Shown here: piece after piece, positions 61,409-64,000 of the stretch
Layout of the letters: each line of letters opens with the position of its first letter
How positions within the stretch are numbered: position 1 is the first letter of the stretch
NCBI RefSeq assembly: GCF_003473485.1
Contig: NC_053045.1
Location: forward strand, 40,652,494-40,716,493
DNA: 64,000 nucleotides
Source: Medicago truncatula
Lineage: Eukaryota > Streptophyta > Magnoliopsida > Fabales > Fabaceae
Direction: 5' to 3'
Made by a program: the position numbers and the translations under genes
The notes under the pieces: model-generated
What the model saw: the letters and a program-made list of their open reading frames with translations, nothing else
Databases searched by the model: none
Told to the model about the DNA's origin: nothing

Positions 61409-61821
61409 CAAAGTAAATGAGGGTTTGTAAATGGCGTTCCTTACTTTGAAATCTGACAAAAAAAAAAAAATGCTTTAAAAGTGGTGATATAGGATAGGTG
61501 AAGATGAAAAGAGGAGAGGAGAAGGGTAGGATGGTGGCACCAGAAATTTTAGTGAGGAGATAAATGTCCATCCCAAAATTTACTATGTTTAAAAAAAAAA
61601 AAAAAGTGGGACAACACAGGCATGCCCATGACGTGTCTGGCTGATAGCTCCTCCAAAATCCATCAAATGTACCCCACTCACCAACTTCCTTAACCCTACC
61701 ACTCTTCACTCTCTCTCAGTTTCCTTTGTCACCAACCACACCAATATAAAAAGGGTAATAATTTCATTCATTCAGTGTAAGTGGACAATCAATCGCAGGC
61801 AGACAGAGTAGAGAGAAAAAG
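61279..61821. promoter_or_regulatory. Shared divergent promoter region
   Basis: 543 bases separate the pseudouridine kinase start (minus) and the H-protein start (plus). Within it are a (TA)n run at about 61380-61408, a likely donor CAAA|GTAAGG (minus, about 61440) for a kinase 5' UTR exon, and a plus-strand TATA-like CAATATAAAAAGGG at 61741-61754, about 65 bases above the H-protein ATG. That TATA-like box is a good candidate for the H-protein core promoter. Confidence 0.6.
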
Positions 61822-62010
61822 ATGGCTTGCAGGCAGTTATGGGCTTCAAGAGCAGCATCATACCTCAGGATCTCTCTCTTTCACAGAAGCTTCTCTAACG
61901 GTATTCATTCTTTGATCTCTTTTTCATTTCACTTCATTTGCATGTTGTTGATACAATATCTGGATTCTGGATCTTGATCCATTTTTACTTCTCGTCATCC
62001 TTGCTTTTTA

Positions 62011-62051
<41 letters not shown>

Positions 62052-63469
62052 GAAATTTATTTCTTTTACATACGTCGGTGGGAGCGATCGGAAAGTGCAC
62101 TACACCGTTTGTTAAGCCACCACCAGCAATATGATAAAATTACTTTCCGATCTGTATGTGGCTCCATTCTGAATGTCCCGGCCTTTATTAGCTTAATCTG
62201 TATCCGCCGTATACCAACTTTTGGTGCCGGTCTATTCTTTCAATTTTAGTGAATAGTGACAAAATGAAGAGAGCATTTTGTTTTTTTGTTAACGTTAAAA
62301 GGAATATGTTTCATTTGTTTCATTCTTTTAGTCTCACTTCTTAGTGTCAAGTTCAATCGTGATTTTTTAAGTGCATTTCCATCAAATTTTGCTTGTCAGC
62401 ACTTTGGGGACAAAATAATAAATTATTACTTTTTTGGGTAAATCATTTTAGATGAACGTTTTGCCACTTTGTAGGATGGAAATTATCTTAACATTAGTAT
62501 GCCGATTGAAAATAGCCGAAACTTAAAATACCTCCCATTGAAATGAAAATCTTAAGATTAAATATTTTATGGGTTTTGGTGATTTTTTTATTGTTTTCAT
62601 ACTATCATCTTCAACTTCTTGCTAAATGTGAAGTTTTCATCTGAACATGCAGAGTATTGGAAATTAGTAGTTGTTATTGAGACTAACAATTTGCATGTTT
62701 GTATGCATAATGGTTTCAAATTGTCAAAGTAACACTTTGCTTGAAGAGGTTCGTTTTGTTAAGAATAATGCAATCATACAAAAAATAAAAATGGCAATTG
62801 ATCTGATTTACTTGTTGATTGATTTAAGAGTGAAGTTGATTATTTGATGTTGTGATAACAAAGCTACCCTCTTCTATGTTACAACTACAGTTTTGAACAA
62901 TCTGAAGTATGCTGATTCTCATGAATGGGTGAAAGTTGACGGAAAGTCTGCAACCATTGGCATAACTGATCATGCCCAAGATCATTTGGGTGATGTTGTG
63001 TATGTTGAATTGCCAGAAGTGGGAACGGCAGTGACACAAGGAGATGGTTTTGGTGCAGTTGAAAGTGTGAAGGCAACTAGTGACATCAACTCTCCTGTTT
63101 CAGGAAAAGTGATTGAAGTTAATGAAGAGCTCAGCAACTCTCCAGCTTTGGTGAGTCTTATTGCCTTATTATTCATAATGAACTTTTATGATAGAATACG
63201 TGTGCTACGTGTATGTGCATTTTCTACTTCTTTGTGCACTCTACATTTTGCATCACTAGACTTATGTATGTAATTCTGAAAGATCGCAATGTTCATTTTT
63301 TATCTCCCGTTTTTATGTTTTCCTATGTTTCTTTGTGTAGGTCAACTCAAGCCCTTATGAAAATGGATGGATAATTAAAGTTGAGATGAGTGACAGTGGC
63401 GAACTTGACAAATTGATGGATTCAGAAAAGTATACCAAGTTCTGTGAAGAAGAAGATTCCAGTCATTAA
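61822..63469 (+). CDS. GDCSH: Glycine cleavage system H protein, mitochondrial
   Basis: Three exons: 61822-61900, 62891-63150, 63341-63469, with consistent phases; 155 aa. It shuttles the methylamine intermediate between the P, T and L proteins of glycine decarboxylase in the mitochondrial matrix, in photorespiration and one-carbon metabolism. Residues 1-25 ([20 protein letters not shown]..) form an Arg/Ser-rich presequence coded by exon 1. The mature part has [32 protein letters not shown], and the lipoyl-lysine site [13 protein letters not shown] with Lys87, then [12 protein letters not shown] at the end. The mature chain matches pea-type H protein in length. The sequence is divergent from the main leaf form I remember ([15 protein letters not shown]), so it may be a second, less photorespiration-dedicated isoform. 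A (ATT)n run lies in intron 1 at about 62010-62049. Confidence 0.95.
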
Positions 63470-64000
63470 TACTCTTGCGGATATCTTTCAATACTTCCCA
63501 TGGTATAGATGATGTCAATTTGGATGCTAAGAATTGCTTCTTTTTGTATTTCTGTCTGTCTTGACTGCTCTTTTCATTTTTTGCGTGAGCTTCTGATGCA
63601 GAGGGATGATATTTTCACCCTTTGCAATGGAAATATGAGATTGATAACCTGGGAAGTTTGATAATAAAAAACGTTGAGTAGTTTTTATTGTTTTGAGATA
63701 CTGCCAATTTCGTCATATGACATTCATTTTAGTTTGATGTCCTTGTTTTCAACTAAGATGGAATAGAAGTTAATATGAATTTAATAGGTTGTACACGGCA
63801 CATGTGATTCACCACAAAAACTCGTTTTTTTCTTCTATTTGAGAAGCTTTACTAGCTTAGAACATTTCTTCATGTCCCTCTGGTAAATGAGTTGCGTGAT
63901 GCTCCAACACGTTTTCAGCTAAGAAATGTTGTATATGATCAGGTAGGTGTCTCGTTCGTTCCTTAAAAATTGGGGTTAATTCGTACAGTTTAATGGAAAA
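63470..64000. other. 3' UTR of the H-protein gene and spacer
   Basis: About 200 bases of likely 3' UTR (AATAAAAAACG near 63662 could serve polyadenylation) followed by AT-rich sequence with no gene. Confidence 0.5.

Noticed and set aside
61938..62249. Frame in the first intron of the H-protein gene
   Set aside because: Built on an (ATT)n run giving poly-Leu; intron borders and phases on both sides are clear.

Overview
This window is nuclear DNA from a flowering plant, most likely a papilionoid legume of the Medicago/Trifolium/Pisum group. It is AT-rich and its genes carry short GT-AG introns. The proteins read as plant orthologues: a NARROW LEAF 1-type protease, pseudouridine kinase, photorespiratory H protein and PIG-V. 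Many small DNA transposons and tRNA-derived SINEs fill the gaps. The legume assignment rests on repeat families and protein wording I recognise, not on a search.

Eight protein-coding genes could be assembled exon by exon with consistent splice phases. In order they are: NAL1-like trypsin-fold protein (minus, 8186-11924, 5' UTR exon near 13052-13250); glutathionyl-hydroquinone reductase (minus, 25719-28223); polygalacturonase (plus, 32852-34760); alpha-1,4-glycosyltransferase family protein (minus, 36605-39694); GPI mannosyltransferase 2/PIG-V (minus, 42133-45765); DCD-domain protein with long internal repeats (minus, 49164-53643); pseudouridine kinase (minus, 57311-61278); and glycine cleavage H protein (plus, 61822-63469). 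The last two are head to head and share a short intergenic region. The others are independent housekeeping or cell-wall genes, with no operon-like logic.

The rest is a transposon landscape. The left 7.3 kb is a row of Mutator-type foldback elements with 9-bp target duplications (1584-2958, 3254-4774, 5565-6119, 6810-7289). At 18854-22927 lies a structurally complete 4.07 kb Mutator-like element with a perfect 9-bp duplication. It encodes a MULE transposase followed by an OTU cysteine-protease domain, now broken by stops and frameshifts, and it carries arrays of GTTAAC-centred palindromes near both ends. Further right are a LINE fragment, hAT, Tourist and Stowaway MITEs, SINE copies, and a truncated copia element that begins at a 20-base G run.

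I found no sign of a new enzymatic or defence system. The most unusual items are the OTU-carrying Mutator element with its palindrome arrays, the lineage-type repeat expansion in the DCD protein, and several well-delimited non-autonomous transposons.
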